Origin: Dehalococcoidales bacterium
Lineage (GTDB): Bacteria > Chloroflexota > Dehalococcoidia > Dehalococcoidales > UBA3254
Assembly (NCBI GenBank): GCA_016926695.1
Contig: JAFGOB010000104.1
Span: 1 to 55,639 of the forward strand
Direction: 5' to 3'
Length of the DNA: 55,639 nt
Shown here: positions 25,285 through 34,448 of the stretch, in pieces
Layout: every line of letters begins with the position of its first letter
Numbering within the stretch: position 1 is the stretch's first letter
The notes under the pieces: model-generated
The model's input: the letters and a program-made list of their open reading frames with translations, nothing else
What the model was told of the DNA's origin: nothing
Database searches by the model: none
Program-made: the position numbers and the translations under genes

Positions 25285-26124
25285 ATGACGCTGTTGACGA
25301 CTACCTTGAGTGAAAACACAGCCGGTTCAGGCGCCAGTATCCTGGCTGAATGGGGACTCAGTATCCTGATCGAAACTGATGACAGTAAAGTGCTTCTGGA
25401 TACGGGGGCAAGCATATCAGCGGTACATAACGCCGATTCTCTGGGCGTAGACCTCAGCAGTATAGACAAGATTGTCTTAAGCCACGGGCATTATGACCAT
25501 ACCGGCGGGCTGCGTGAAATGCTGCGCAGGATGAACAAGGAAATCGAGATCATAGCCCACCCGGACGTATGGGGAATGAAATATCACCGCAGAAAAGATG
25601 ATCCGGAAAGGTATATCGGCATTCCCTTTCAGAGGAACGAGCTTGAAAGCCTGGGAGCACGCTTCGTGTTAAGTGAAAAGCCGGTTAATATCGCTGACGG
25701 CATTATCACTACAGGGGAAATCCCGATGATTACCGAATATGAAGCGATTGATCCTGGCCTCTACGTCAAAGAGGATGGGGTATTCCAACCCGACCAATTG
25801 CTGGATGACAGGGCTATCATAGTCAAGACCGCACGCGGACTGGTTATCATCCTGGGCTGTGCCCACAGGGGCATGATAAACACCATCTATCACGCACGGG
25901 AAATCACCGGGGTCAACGAAATATATGCGGTCATCGGGGGGTCTCATCTCGTTAGCGCTACCGAGGAATGCCTCTGGCAGAGCATCGCAGCAATCAGAGA
26001 ACTGGAAGTGCAAAAACTGGCGCTTTGCCACTGCACCGATTTACCGGTTATCAGCGTTCTGGCCCAGGAGTTCGGAGAAAATTTCATTTTCAACAAAGCA
26101 GGCTCGCGTCTGGATTTTTCATAA
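25285..26124 (+). CDS. Metallo-beta-lactamase-fold hydrolase
   Basis: A 279-residue MBL-fold protein with the metal motif SHGHYDHTGGL (residues 66-76), an upstream strand LLDTG, GCAHRGMINTI near 192, the final GGSHLV and a C-terminal LALCHCTD. The pattern matches the branch annotated as dihydropterin-aminobenzene phosphate synthase-like (MptN/RFA-P-synthase-related) proteins, whose real substrates are mostly unknown. It has an AGAGGAG site, 58 bases after the flavoprotein gene, and is followed by a 119-base gap holding a small GCCGGT/ACCGGC hairpin. Confidence 0.83.
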   Translation: MTLLTTTLSENTAGSGASILAEWGLSILIETDDSKVLLDTGASISAVHNADSLGVDLSSIDKIVLSHGHYDHTGGLREMLRRMNKEIEIIAHPDVWGMKYHRRKDDPERYIGIPFQRNELESLGARFVLSEKPVNIADGIITTGEIPMITEYEAIDPGLYVKEDGVFQPDQLLDDRAIIVKTARGLVIILGCAHRGMINTIYHAREITGVNEIYAVIGGSHLVSATEECLWQSIAAIRELEVQKLALCHCTDLPVISVLAQEFGENFIFNKAGSRLDFS

Positions 26125-26243
26125 AAACCATCAAGTGATCTATCCGGCGCCGGTGAAAATACCGGCCGGACCGAATTGTAATACGGGACTGCATCTTTGC
26201 ACTGGTTGTTTTGATCTGAAATAAGAATTATGCGAGGAGTGAA

Positions 26244-27392
26244 ATGGAAGAAGAACGTTTAGCCGATCACCTTAGAGACAGACCGGAACAACTCCAAAAA
26301 GCCCGGGCCGACGGAGTAAAGCTGATAGGTTACTTCCCCGGCAATTATGTACCGGAAGAGATTATTTATGCTTCCGGCGCGATACCCATTTGCCTTACCC
26401 ACGGAGGGAGTGCCGCCCCGGCGGAAGAGGGATTGTCAGCCATGCCTCGCGTGATGTGCCCCTTCGCCAGGGCCCAGATCGGGGAAAGGCTGCTGAAGAC
26501 CAATCCTTACTACAACATTATGGACATGTTCGTAGCGCCTATCACCTGCCAGCACCTGAAGAAAGTGGCAGAGATCTGGGAATATTTCGGCGATATAGAG
26601 ATTTTCAAGCTGGGAATACCCCAGCAGTGCAAAAATGATTTTGAACTGGAATATTATTATGAAAGACTTAAGGCCCTGAAAAAAAGGCTGGAGGCGTTCA
26701 CTGGAAACGCAATAACGGATGAAAAACTGGGGACCGCCATCGCCCTGTATAACAGGATGAGAAAGCTGTTTAACAATCTCGGTCAAATTCATTCCTCCTA
26801 CCCTTCCCTGCTGAGCGCCCTGGACTTCGTAAAATTGAATCACGCCTCGTTTTACGCCGACCCGGTTTTCATGGTGGATACACTGGAATCGATATATAAC
26901 ACGCTGAAGGACCGGCAGCCTGCGGAAAACCCGGATGCTCCGAAAATCATGTTAATAGCGCCAAATATCGGTTATGGTGATTATACCGTCCTGGAGCTGT
27001 TTAAATCGTCCGGCGGTGAGATCGTATTTGAAGAAGTATTCGAGGGCATGCGGTACTGTTCAAACACGATCAATAACGAAGGCGATTCAGTCCTCTCTTT
27101 AGCACGGGGATACCTTCTGGATAGAATGCCCTGTGCATTTATGAGGGACTCAGCCAGAAAAAGGCTTGATTATGTTCTCGGGCTGGTAAAACAGTACAAT
27201 ATCTCAGGTGTAATCTGGTATGAGCTGCTTGGCTGTGAGTCATATGATGCCGAATCATTCTATTTCGCGCAGCAACTGGAGGAGCGGAACATCCCCATGC
27301 TGATACTGGAATCGGACTATGGTACAGTGGATACAGGGCAGTTTAAGACCCGTATAGAAGGCTTTATCGAAATCGTCAGGGGGGTGATATAA
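26244..27392 (+). CDS. 2-hydroxyacyl-CoA dehydratase/benzoyl-CoA reductase-type subunit (HgdB/BcrC-like)
   Basis: A 382-residue member of the HGD-D family, close in length to BcrC, HgdB and HadC. It has the entry motif GYFPGNYVPEEIIYASGAIPI (about residues 29-49). Cluster cysteines fall at the family positions: C72 in MCPFARAQIG, C102 in APITCQHLKK, and a later one in ELLGCESYD. The family holds a [4Fe-4S] cluster that injects one high-energy electron into a CoA thioester. The GAGGAG site is clear. The next gene, a larger relative, starts two bases after its stop, so the two make a heterodimer. Whether it dehydrates, reduces a ring or is a double-cubane protein cannot be told from sequence. 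Confidence 0.85.
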   Translation: MEEERLADHLRDRPEQLQKARADGVKLIGYFPGNYVPEEIIYASGAIPICLTHGGSAAPAEEGLSAMPRVMCPFARAQIGERLLKTNPYYNIMDMFVAPITCQHLKKVAEIWEYFGDIEIFKLGIPQQCKNDFELEYYYERLKALKKRLEAFTGNAITDEKLGTAIALYNRMRKLFNNLGQIHSSYPSLLSALDFVKLNHASFYADPVFMVDTLESIYNTLKDRQPAENPDAPKIMLIAPNIGYGDYTVLELFKSSGGEIVFEEVFEGMRYCSNTINNEGDSVLSLARGYLLDRMPCAFMRDSARKRLDYVLGLVKQYNISGVIWYELLGCESYDAESFYFAQQLEERNIPMLILESDYGTVDTGQFKTRIEGFIEIVRGVI

Positions 27393-27394
27393 CC

Positions 27395-28783
27395 ATGATA
27401 GAACTCCTCAAGCTATGCGGATATGAGGATGACGAAATCAAAAAAGAGCTACCCAGGGTAGAAAAAGCGCTCATACGGCTGGGAATTGGTCCCGCTGATA
27501 TAGAAAAAGGCAAGCAAAGGCTGAACACCTATTACGACATGGAGCTAAAGGGAGTACGCAAGGTATTCCGCTTGATTTTAAAAGAATTTGTCGATTCAAT
27601 GCTGGCCAGGGACGAAGGTAAAAAGAAGCTGCTATACGGCTTCATGGCTCCCGGTTTTGAGATGATCAGCCCGGCCGTGATGTTCGCTTCCAGAGAGGCC
27701 TATTCTGTATACCATTTCTGGGCTTTATTTACCATCGCCGGCTGTATATTTGATAAAATGGTACCCATACTGGAGGCCGCCGAAAAACAGTGGCTGAAAG
27801 CCGGGATTGTAGCACACTGCGGCAATGTTAAAACCCTGATCGGGATATTCGCCCTGGACCTGTTCCCCAAACCGGACCTGCTGGTAACCTCCGGTTCTTT
27901 ATGCGAGACGGCCCCTAAATCACTTGATTTACTTCACGAATACTACGGCATTCCCGTACATTATTTCGAGACCTGCCAGGACAGGGAGTTCAGGGAATAC
28001 TCCGACGCCTCCAAAAGAATTATCGACCTGGAGGCAAAAAGCCTGAAGAGCCTGTTCAGGAGAATAGAGGATATCATGGGCTTTGAGCTCACGGACAAAA
28101 TGCTGCGGGATTCTATCAACTCCAGGAACGATCTGAATAAAGCCGTCGGCAGGATGAGAGACCTGATATTGCAAGGCGACCCGCTGCCCCTGAGTCCTAC
28201 CCATGAAAGCCTCTGGATGTGTTTGAATGCATTAACTCTCAGCAGCGAGGACTGCCGTGCAGCGACAGAGGCAATCGAGACTTTATGCGTGGAATTGCAG
28301 CAAAGGATAAAAGAGGGAAAAGGCGTTGTGGCGAAAGGATCTCCCAGGATTATTTCAATGTGTCCCGCTCACCATGTCGATCCCAGGCTGGAACACCTGT
28401 TGTGCGAACTGGACATCGCCATGATCGCCACGGACATGATTTTTTCGGCGCCTTCCAGCGCCAACCTGGAGAGTCCTGAAATGATGATTGCATCGAACCT
28501 TCAGGGGTCGTTGTTTACCAGTCCAGCCGAGAGAATCCGCCTGATTGTCGAAGGATCAAGGAGGCTGAAAATAGACGGCCTGTTCGACCGCTACCATGTA
28601 GGCTGCCGGACCTCTGTGGGTGATGCGCTGATAATCAAGGAAGCGGTTGAAAAAGAGGCCGGAATCCCTGTTCTGGTGTTTGAATGGGAGAATTTCGATC
28701 CCCGTTATTTTAACTACGAGCAGTGCAGTAAAAAACTACAAGCATTTAAAGGGATGATGCTCAGCAAGCGAGGGTCTACGTAA
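27395..28783 (+). CDS. 2-hydroxyacyl-CoA dehydratase-family large subunit
   Basis: A 462-residue partner of the preceding subunit. Recognisable family elements are YGFMAPGFEMISPAVMFA near residue 80, the cysteine positions in GIVAHCGNVKT, SGSLCETAPKS and HYFETCQDREF (about 145-200), and the final HVGCRTSVGDALIIKEAVEK with FEWENFDPRYF. It is longer than HgdA (about 480 in HgdA but different in order) and similar in size to BcrB. The ribosome site GGGGGG overlaps the stop region of the previous gene. The following activase starts two bases after its stop, so the gene order and tight spacing argue for one enzyme. Confidence 0.8.
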   Translation: MIELLKLCGYEDDEIKKELPRVEKALIRLGIGPADIEKGKQRLNTYYDMELKGVRKVFRLILKEFVDSMLARDEGKKKLLYGFMAPGFEMISPAVMFASREAYSVYHFWALFTIAGCIFDKMVPILEAAEKQWLKAGIVAHCGNVKTLIGIFALDLFPKPDLLVTSGSLCETAPKSLDLLHEYYGIPVHYFETCQDREFREYSDASKRIIDLEAKSLKSLFRRIEDIMGFELTDKMLRDSINSRNDLNKAVGRMRDLILQGDPLPLSPTHESLWMCLNALTLSSEDCRAATEAIETLCVELQQRIKEGKGVVAKGSPRIISMCPAHHVDPRLEHLLCELDIAMIATDMIFSAPSSANLESPEMMIASNLQGSLFTSPAERIRLIVEGSRRLKIDGLFDRYHVGCRTSVGDALIIKEAVEKEAGIPVLVFEWENFDPRYFNYEQCSKKLQAFKGMMLSKRGST

Positions 28784-28785
28784 AA

Positions 28786-29643
28786 ATGACGGACAACGGC
28801 AGATACTACGCAGGTATTGACCTTGGCTCCGCTATGACCAAGGTAGTGATCATAGACAGCGATGAGAAGGTTTGCGCCAGCGTGATCAATCACACCGGCG
28901 CAGAGCACCGCCGCCTGGCCAACAAGGTTATGGAGGAGGCTATAATGCAGGCCGGCCTATCCTTTGATGAACTGTCCTTCATCGTGTCTACCGGCTACGG
29001 CCGGATGATAATACCCTTTGCCGACCGACAGATAACCGAGTTGACCTGCCATGCCAGGGGTGTTGTCAGCTACTTTCCCGGCGTCAGGCTGGCTATCGAT
29101 ATCGGAGGACAGGACTCCAAAGGACTCAAGATCAATAACGGCCGGCTGATAGATTTTTCCATGAACGACAAGTGTGCGGCAGGAACGGGAAGATTCCTGG
29201 AAATCATCTGTGGTACCCTGGGTCTGAAGCTGGAGGAACTGGGGGATGTGTCCCTGAAATCTACTCACAAGGTCTCAATCAGCAGTACCTGCACCTTTTT
29301 TGCCCAGCAAGAGGTAATAACCCGTTTATCCGAAGGATCGCCGCTGGAAGATATTGTGGCCGGAATTCACGATTCCATTGCCAGCAGAGTAGCCAGGATG
29401 GTCGGCAGATTGACCGTCAGGCCCGATGTGGTATTTACCGGTGGTGTGGCCAAAAACCCGGGTGTGGTAAAAGCTCTGGAAGCAAACCTCGGCTGCAAGG
29501 TACTGGTACCCGGGGAACCGCTGCTCAGTGGAGCGCTGGGTGCTGCCCTGTTAGCTAAAGAAATTTCACTGAAATACATCTCACAGGGCAAGCCTGTGCC
29601 GAAAACAGTACGCCATCTGGGCGAAGCCAAATTCTTTTCATAA
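28786..29643 (+). CDS. Acyl-CoA dehydratase activase 1 (BadF/BadG/BcrA/BcrD ATPase family)
   Basis: A 285-residue ASKHA-fold ATPase. The phosphate-1 loop is GIDLGSAMTK (10-19), the phosphate-2 loop is DIGGQDSK (105-112), and the cluster cysteines are C130 in NDKCAAGTGRFLE and C169 in SSTCTFF. GGVAKNPGV closes the adenosine site. The homodimer of such proteins carries one bridging [4Fe-4S] cluster and uses ATP hydrolysis to push an electron into the dehydratase or reductase. All motifs are intact, so this should be active. It sits between the large subunit and a second, divergent activase. Confidence 0.9.
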   Translation: MTDNGRYYAGIDLGSAMTKVVIIDSDEKVCASVINHTGAEHRRLANKVMEEAIMQAGLSFDELSFIVSTGYGRMIIPFADRQITELTCHARGVVSYFPGVRLAIDIGGQDSKGLKINNGRLIDFSMNDKCAAGTGRFLEIICGTLGLKLEELGDVSLKSTHKVSISSTCTFFAQQEVITRLSEGSPLEDIVAGIHDSIASRVARMVGRLTVRPDVVFTGGVAKNPGVVKALEANLGCKVLVPGEPLLSGALGAALLAKEISLKYISQGKPVPKTVRHLGEAKFFS

Positions 29644-29656
29644 AGGACTGATAATC

Positions 29657-30430
29657 ATGGCATGGGTTATTGGAATCGACATCGGCTCCGGAAGCAGTAA
29701 AGGGGTAATCATCAGGAACGGAAAGATAATGGCTGATTACCTGCTTTCATCAAGAGAAAACTACGGCGAAATAGCCCGCAAGATAAGGGAAGCGCTTTTA
29801 ATCGCCGCAGGCATTGCGGCTGAAGAGGTCGCCTTTACGGCAGCCACCGGTCACAGCGCGGGCGGCATACCCTTCAGCAATCTGGAAATTTCGGATTTAC
29901 AATGCTGCGCCAGGGGAATAAGGAGCCTGTTCCCTTCCGTCAGGACCATCATCGATATTCAGGAGCAGTCCAGCCAGGCCATCAAGCTCGACGACAGCGG
30001 AAGGGTAATCGACCTGGCCACCGACGATACCTGTGCCAGCGGCAGCGGGTATTTCCTTAAAGTCATCGCCAATGTGTTGCAGATAGACCTGACCGATATC
30101 GGCCCCCTTTCCCTGAAGTCGACCAGCCCCGTCGTTTTTACTACGGGATGCGCCGTTTTCGGAGAGTCCGAGGCTATTTCCAGGGTATCCGAGGGGATTC
30201 CCAAAGAAGACATTCTGGCCGGGGTCCACAGGGCTCTGGCCGAGAGAGTGGCTTCGCTCGTTAAAAAGATCGGGCTTGAGGAGGATTGCGCCATAAGCGG
30301 CGGCGGCGGGCTGAATACCGGACTGGTGAAAGCAATTGAGGAACAGGGCATCCGTTTAAAGGTGCCTGCTCAGCCGCAGATGGTAAACGCCCGGGGAGCG
30401 GCATTGATAGGCGAGGAACGGGTCAAGTAG
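29657..30430 (+). CDS. Acyl-CoA dehydratase activase 2 (divergent BadF/BcrA-family protein)
   Basis: A 257-residue relative of the preceding activase. The phosphate-1 loop (GIDIGSGSSKG, 6-16) and the cluster cysteines C126 (DDTCASGSGYFLK) and C165 (TTGCAVFGE) are present. The phosphate-2 loop, DIGGQDSK in the neighbour, reads DIQEQSSQ here, so the conserved GGQD is lost. It may bind but not hydrolyse ATP, or may pair with activase 1 as BcrA pairs with BcrD in benzoyl-CoA reductase. It begins 13 bases after activase 1, and the run of same-strand genes ends here. Confidence 0.85.
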   Translation: MAWVIGIDIGSGSSKGVIIRNGKIMADYLLSSRENYGEIARKIREALLIAAGIAAEEVAFTAATGHSAGGIPFSNLEISDLQCCARGIRSLFPSVRTIIDIQEQSSQAIKLDDSGRVIDLATDDTCASGSGYFLKVIANVLQIDLTDIGPLSLKSTSPVVFTTGCAVFGESEAISRVSEGIPKEDILAGVHRALAERVASLVKKIGLEEDCAISGGGGLNTGLVKAIEEQGIRLKVPAQPQMVNARGAALIGEERVK

Positions 30431-30528
30431 CAATATCACCGGTACGGCTAAACGCGCCGCAGCGGGGCCAGATCCTTCCCATCCGTAGTTTATGTATTGG
30501 AAATAAGCAGTTACCTGCTCCGGAACAA

Positions 30529-31230
30529 CTACAGCCGCTGAAGCACTTCCAGCCGGTGAAAAGATTCCGCCATTTTGTAGCCGGTGCCTTTAGCCGAGGC
30601 AATAGCTCGCTCGGAAAACATTTTTAAAAATTCGGAAAAAGGCTCTCCCTGCTGGGTCTTATGACAGGCAAAAGCATTCATCTTGATATTAAAGGTATCG
30701 CTGATGTCGTATTGGAAATTTGGTTCCTGTGTGGCCCATAACCAGACTTCTTTCACCTTGTGCAGTTGATAACCCTCTGCCAGCAAATCAGGATAGGTAT
30801 TGGGTGATAGTGCGACGGGCCAGACCGAATCCATCACAATTTGTCCCAGTACCCGGTGGTCAGGATTGGCCATATAGCGTTGATAGGGATCGCAGGTAGC
30901 CACCACTTGAGGGCGGTATCCCAGTATTAGCCGTATAATCTCTTTTCTGAAGTCTAAGGTGTATTCCAGCCCGAGGTCCTGATGCCGCAGGAAAATTACC
31001 TCCTTTACGCCCAGGACCCTGGCGGCTGCTAATTGTTCCCCCTCGCGTATATCAGCCAGATCCTGCGGTTTTATCTTTGGATCCATGCTGCCTGTATTGC
31101 CGTTGGTAGCGATTACATAGACTACTTCCTTTCCCTGTCGCGTCAGGCTGGCTACTGTGCCGGCTATTCCCCATTCCGTATCCACAGGGTGAGGTGAAAA
31201 TGCCATCATATACACTGGGCTTTCTCTCAT
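30529..31230 (-). CDS. PIG-L (LmbE-like) deacetylase family protein
   Basis: A 233-residue protein. The zinc motif near the N-terminus is SPHPVDTEWGIAGT, where most family members have PHPDDE; the second acidic residue is kept (D17 and E19). Further family elements are YVIATNGNTGSMD, REGEQLAAARVLGV and the later His in YMANPDHRVLG. Members remove N-acetyl groups from GlcNAc-type sugars, as in mycothiol or bacillithiol synthesis. It is convergent with the activase genes and stands alone. Confidence 0.85.
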   Translation of the reverse strand: MRESPVYMMAFSPHPVDTEWGIAGTVASLTRQGKEVVYVIATNGNTGSMDPKIKPQDLADIREGEQLAAARVLGVKEVIFLRHQDLGLEYTLDFRKEIIRLILGYRPQVVATCDPYQRYMANPDHRVLGQIVMDSVWPVALSPNTYPDLLAEGYQLHKVKEVWLWATQEPNFQYDISDTFNIKMNAFACHKTQQGEPFSEFLKMFSERAIASAKGTGYKMAESFHRLEVLQRL

Positions 31231-31325
31231 AACTGACCCGCCTTATCAAATAGTTGCATTCATTTTACGCCACTTAACACAGAGCAGTAATAACAGCCTT
31301 ATGTATTTTAACAAAAAGGAATTTT

Positions 31326-32450
31326 TCAATCCTCAGGTGCGTAAGTAAAATCCGCCCATACCGGCTTCTCTTCTCCCATGTAAGGAAGAGTATCCGGACC
31401 CTGTAAATACTCCGGCGGTTTCACCAGATCGAACTTAATTGCTTTCTGCTCACAGCCTAGAACACACAATCCGCATCCCATGCACTTCTCAATATCGATA
31501 AAGGCTTTCATCTTTTTCGAGCCGGATACCTTCTTCATCTCAATGGCATCGAAGAAACAGCGGTCGATACAGGTCTGACAGCCAACGCATTCACTCTCAT
31601 CCACCCTGGCGCGCCATCGGCTGGGTGAACGAAGCTCACGGACAGTGCCGGTACGTATGGTAGCCCCCATCACATTGCAGCAGCAATCACAGCAATGGCA
31701 GAGAACCCCTCCATTCCGTTTGGGTATACCTCCGCTCTTGAGGAGACCGGCCCTCTCCGCCTCGTCTGAAATGGCTATGGATTCCTCTACGGAAATCACT
31801 TTCAGGCAGGAAGACTGGTTGAGATTAAACTCGGCGTACTTGCCGAATTCAAAACAATTATAGATGGGCCTGTCACATCTCTTGGCCCTCTGGCGGCAGC
31901 CGCAGCCATAAACGGCAATAATTTCTTTACTCCCTTTTTCCAGCAGCATAGCGTGGATATCTTCCTCCGGAAGTATTTCCTCCGGTATAACGTCCTTATT
32001 GGTCTGCATGGCCAGCCAGGCCGGGATTATGCGCGTCATGGACCCCGTAGGAGGAACTACCTTGGCGACCTCGATGCTGCGCGTAATCATTTTTTCTTCA
32101 ACTTCAGGCATGAAATCATCCCAGGCCTTCCAGAACCCTTCAGGAATATCTTCATCCTTGGCCGCGCCGATACGGGCAAAAAAACCATGCATGGCAATAT
32201 GGAAAAGATATTGATCATGCCTCTGGAAAAGCAGCCTCCGGCGTTTAAAGTCCTGCAATTTTTCCTCAAGGCCTTTCTCGTCTGCTTTGAGCTTTTCCGC
32301 CAGTTGTTTACAGGTAATAGGGACGGTTAAATTGAGGAGGTACTCTCCTTCATCCGGCGTAAACAGTACCTTGAAATACTTGATTATGTTGGGTGTAGCC
32401 TTGTACTCAAATGTTTCCGCTATCGTACTGTAAATTGCTTCAGTGGCCAT
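31326..32450 (-). CDS. Winged-helix plus double [4Fe-4S] ferredoxin protein, copy A
   Basis: A 374-residue protein. Residues 1-100 look like a winged helix (FTPDEGEYLLNLTVPITCKQLAEKLKADE). A cysteine-rich middle follows with CGCRQRAKRC and the striking CHCCDCCC near residue 249. Two C-terminal ferredoxin motifs are CVGCQTCIDRC and CMGCGLCVLGC. The gene at 54376-55464 has the same order and is a paralogue. Such proteins may carry electrons or sense them; the helix-turn-helix part is in the first half of the chain and DNA binding is unproven. It is divergent from the membrane protein gene at 32768. Confidence 0.78.
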   Translation of the reverse strand: MATEAIYSTIAETFEYKATPNIIKYFKVLFTPDEGEYLLNLTVPITCKQLAEKLKADEKGLEEKLQDFKRRRLLFQRHDQYLFHIAMHGFFARIGAAKDEDIPEGFWKAWDDFMPEVEEKMITRSIEVAKVVPPTGSMTRIIPAWLAMQTNKDVIPEEILPEEDIHAMLLEKGSKEIIAVYGCGCRQRAKRCDRPIYNCFEFGKYAEFNLNQSSCLKVISVEESIAISDEAERAGLLKSGGIPKRNGGVLCHCCDCCCNVMGATIRTGTVRELRSPSRWRARVDESECVGCQTCIDRCFFDAIEMKKVSGSKKMKAFIDIEKCMGCGLCVLGCEQKAIKFDLVKPPEYLQGPDTLPYMGEEKPVWADFTYAPED

Positions 32451-32767
32451 GAAATCCTCACTATCTTTATATCAATTATCAATCATGTATAAAATATCGA
32501 TGTTACATATTATGCCCAGTATACTCCGTTTCCAGTCCGTTCTACAAGCAGCCTGTAAAGGAATCGTTTGCTGCAACCTTTATACAAATGCCTTATCAGC
32601 CTACTCTGCTGATTCGTCTGCCAACCGTAACTATGACCAAACCGTAATGCGTCCGAAATTGAGGTTATTTTTTCCCCGGCAGAACGGGATGCCCGGGATA
32701 ATAGGATAAAACACCTATTCAATTCAGACATAAATACCGTTGACAAGCAATTGAAGGAAGTCTATTA
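32451..32767. other. Divergent intergenic region without a gene
   Basis: 317 bases between the minus-strand Fe-S protein and the plus-strand membrane protein. The Fe-S side is AT-rich and is the likely promoter region for that gene. TTGACA occurs at about 32741, immediately before the membrane protein, too close to its start for a normal promoter. No structured RNA or repeat was recognised. Confidence 0.4.
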
Positions 32768-33643
32768 TTGGCAATCATGGCAAAATTTGAAAAATACAGT
32801 CTGATAGCGATCCTGGTATATATGCTGCTGACTTTTACTATCCCCATTCGTCGGGTTCTTTTCATCTGGCAGGAAGAAAACGCAACCTTATATGGTTTTT
32901 TATTCCAATATGGTCAATATATCCTTATGGGACTGATGACACTACTCACTGCTGAACTTGTTTTTCATCCGGACAGGCCTCTCAGCCGGTTAATTAACTG
33001 GATAACTCAACCCAAAATTTCTCTCAGTATTATTTTACCTGTTCTGGTATTATGTGTAGTCTTAACCTTTACAGGGACCCCCGGCCTTTGGTGGACATGG
33101 TTTACGGTCGGATTACATATCGGCAGTATCGGACTGTTTATTATTATACTGAAAGACAGGGTTCCAGCCGGCGTAGCCTTTATGACAGGCACAGCTTTCG
33201 TTTTCCTGGTTGTCGGAGTATGGGAAATTATCTATCAATGCGGCAGAACGTATTTTTATGATCTTCCCCAGGGAATAGGGACATTGCTCTTGGCCGGGCA
33301 AATAAGGTTCATGCTTCCTTTTATCTTATTTGGTTTAGTCATGCTCTATCTTGTACACAAGAAAAATCGAAACCTGTTTCAGGCTAATTACCTTACGGTT
33401 ACATTTACCATCCTGACAGCCGGCATGCTTGCGTGGTGGTTCGCTACCGGCTTGTGGAGCGATATTTACTATGTCTACAAATTAGATAAATGGTTTTATA
33501 TGGAACCTAATCCTTTGATGATGGAGGTATACCGAAGCAGCAAGGTTTTTATTATATTGATAATGTTTTCACTTGTGTACAGACCCAAAAGAATAGCTGG
33601 TATTTTCCAGCATTCCTTAAAATTCAATTCTGAGCACAACTGA
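32768..33643 (+). CDS. Multi-pass membrane protein of unknown function
   Basis: A 291-residue hydrophobic protein with about eight predicted membrane helices (the first at residues 10-30, the last near 260-280) and short basic loops. TTG at 32768 is preferred because GAAGGAAG lies seven bases upstream; an in-frame ATG nine bases later is too far from it. No family motif is recognised. The gene is flanked by unrelated short genes and is probably transcribed alone. Confidence 0.7.
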   Translation: MAIMAKFEKYSLIAILVYMLLTFTIPIRRVLFIWQEENATLYGFLFQYGQYILMGLMTLLTAELVFHPDRPLSRLINWITQPKISLSIILPVLVLCVVLTFTGTPGLWWTWFTVGLHIGSIGLFIIILKDRVPAGVAFMTGTAFVFLVVGVWEIIYQCGRTYFYDLPQGIGTLLLAGQIRFMLPFILFGLVMLYLVHKKNRNLFQANYLTVTFTILTAGMLAWWFATGLWSDIYYVYKLDKWFYMEPNPLMMEVYRSSKVFIILIMFSLVYRPKRIAGIFQHSLKFNSEHN

Positions 33644-33856
33644 AGAAGTATTTAACCACCGGCCAGATGTAAAAACGGATCGATGGACTTCGGCCTGTAT
33701 ATTATCCTTTATGCCTATCTTCTCTTCCGGCTGATCGATGTAGGCGAATCCTATCACCAGTTGGGAGCCGGGAATGTCCTTCTCTCCCAGTGCTATGGCA
33801 GGCTACCCGTTTACGCGTAAAGTGTATTTGACAACATCCCAGACCGGTGATACCAT
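33617..33856 (-). pseudogene. Remnant of a small gene with an in-frame TAG
   Basis: On the minus strand an 80-codon frame starts at ATG 33856 (MVSPVWDVVKYTLRVNG), meets a TAG at codon 18 (33803-33805), and continues with protein-like sequence (PAIALGEKDIPGSQLVIGFAYI and beyond) to a TAA. The composition and strand pattern look like a real coding sequence. No family is recognised. It overlaps the end of the convergent membrane protein gene by 27 bases. Read as a decayed gene; a natural short protein starting inside is less likely. Confidence 0.3.
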
Positions 33857-33904
33857 AATTTATGGGCATATGCTCATAATTCAGGGATGAGACGAGGCGT
33901 AGCT

Positions 33905-34234
33905 ATGGAAGATCGGAAGCTTCTTTGCCGGAACTGCCGCCATATCTTCAGGCTGTCTGAATATACCAGTTGTTCTCTGGATAGAAAGGTACTCTGTCCC
34001 AATTGCAGCAGCACTGAGCTATCGGAAGCGCCCGCATGGGCCCCGTTGGGATCAGGAACCAATATTTTTGAAGGGTCTTGCTGGAAATATGAATGCAAGA
34101 TGTGCGGGCACAAATTTGAGATGCCTGTGCCCAAAAGCCCGTCAGAAAACAAGTCCAGAAGATGTCCCAGGTGCGGTGGCGCTCATCTTCACCTGATAAC
34201 AGATGTGGGAGCACTGCCGCTGTATTGCGGCTGA
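33905..34234 (+). CDS. Small double zinc-ribbon protein
   Basis: A 109-residue protein with four CxxC knuckles: CRNC and CPNC (residues 9-36), CKMC and CPRC (about 63-93). They form two zinc ribbons joined by a Trp/Pro-rich link. The ATG at 33905 has GAGG seven bases upstream; an earlier ATG 18 bases upstream has a weaker site. Such ribbons act as nucleic-acid or protein adaptors. No partner is evident. Confidence 0.65.
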   Translation: MEDRKLLCRNCRHIFRLSEYTSCSLDRKVLCPNCSSTELSEAPAWAPLGSGTNIFEGSCWKYECKMCGHKFEMPVPKSPSENKSRRCPRCGGAHLHLITDVGALPLYCG

Positions 34235-34448
34235 TAAGGCAAAACGCGAGGCCGTTGGCCTCCTGTAAGAGATCGAAATCCTGCCGGGAATACTCCGCTT
34301 GCCAGCAAGGTAAAAAAACGTTTGCCGGTGATTGTGGGTCATTCCCGGAATTGTTATTATTTAGCGGAATTGTTATTATTAGTATAGAAAATGCCGCGTT
34401 CGCCGTAAGCATTATCATCATTCACTGTAAATGAGGAAATTACGCGAT

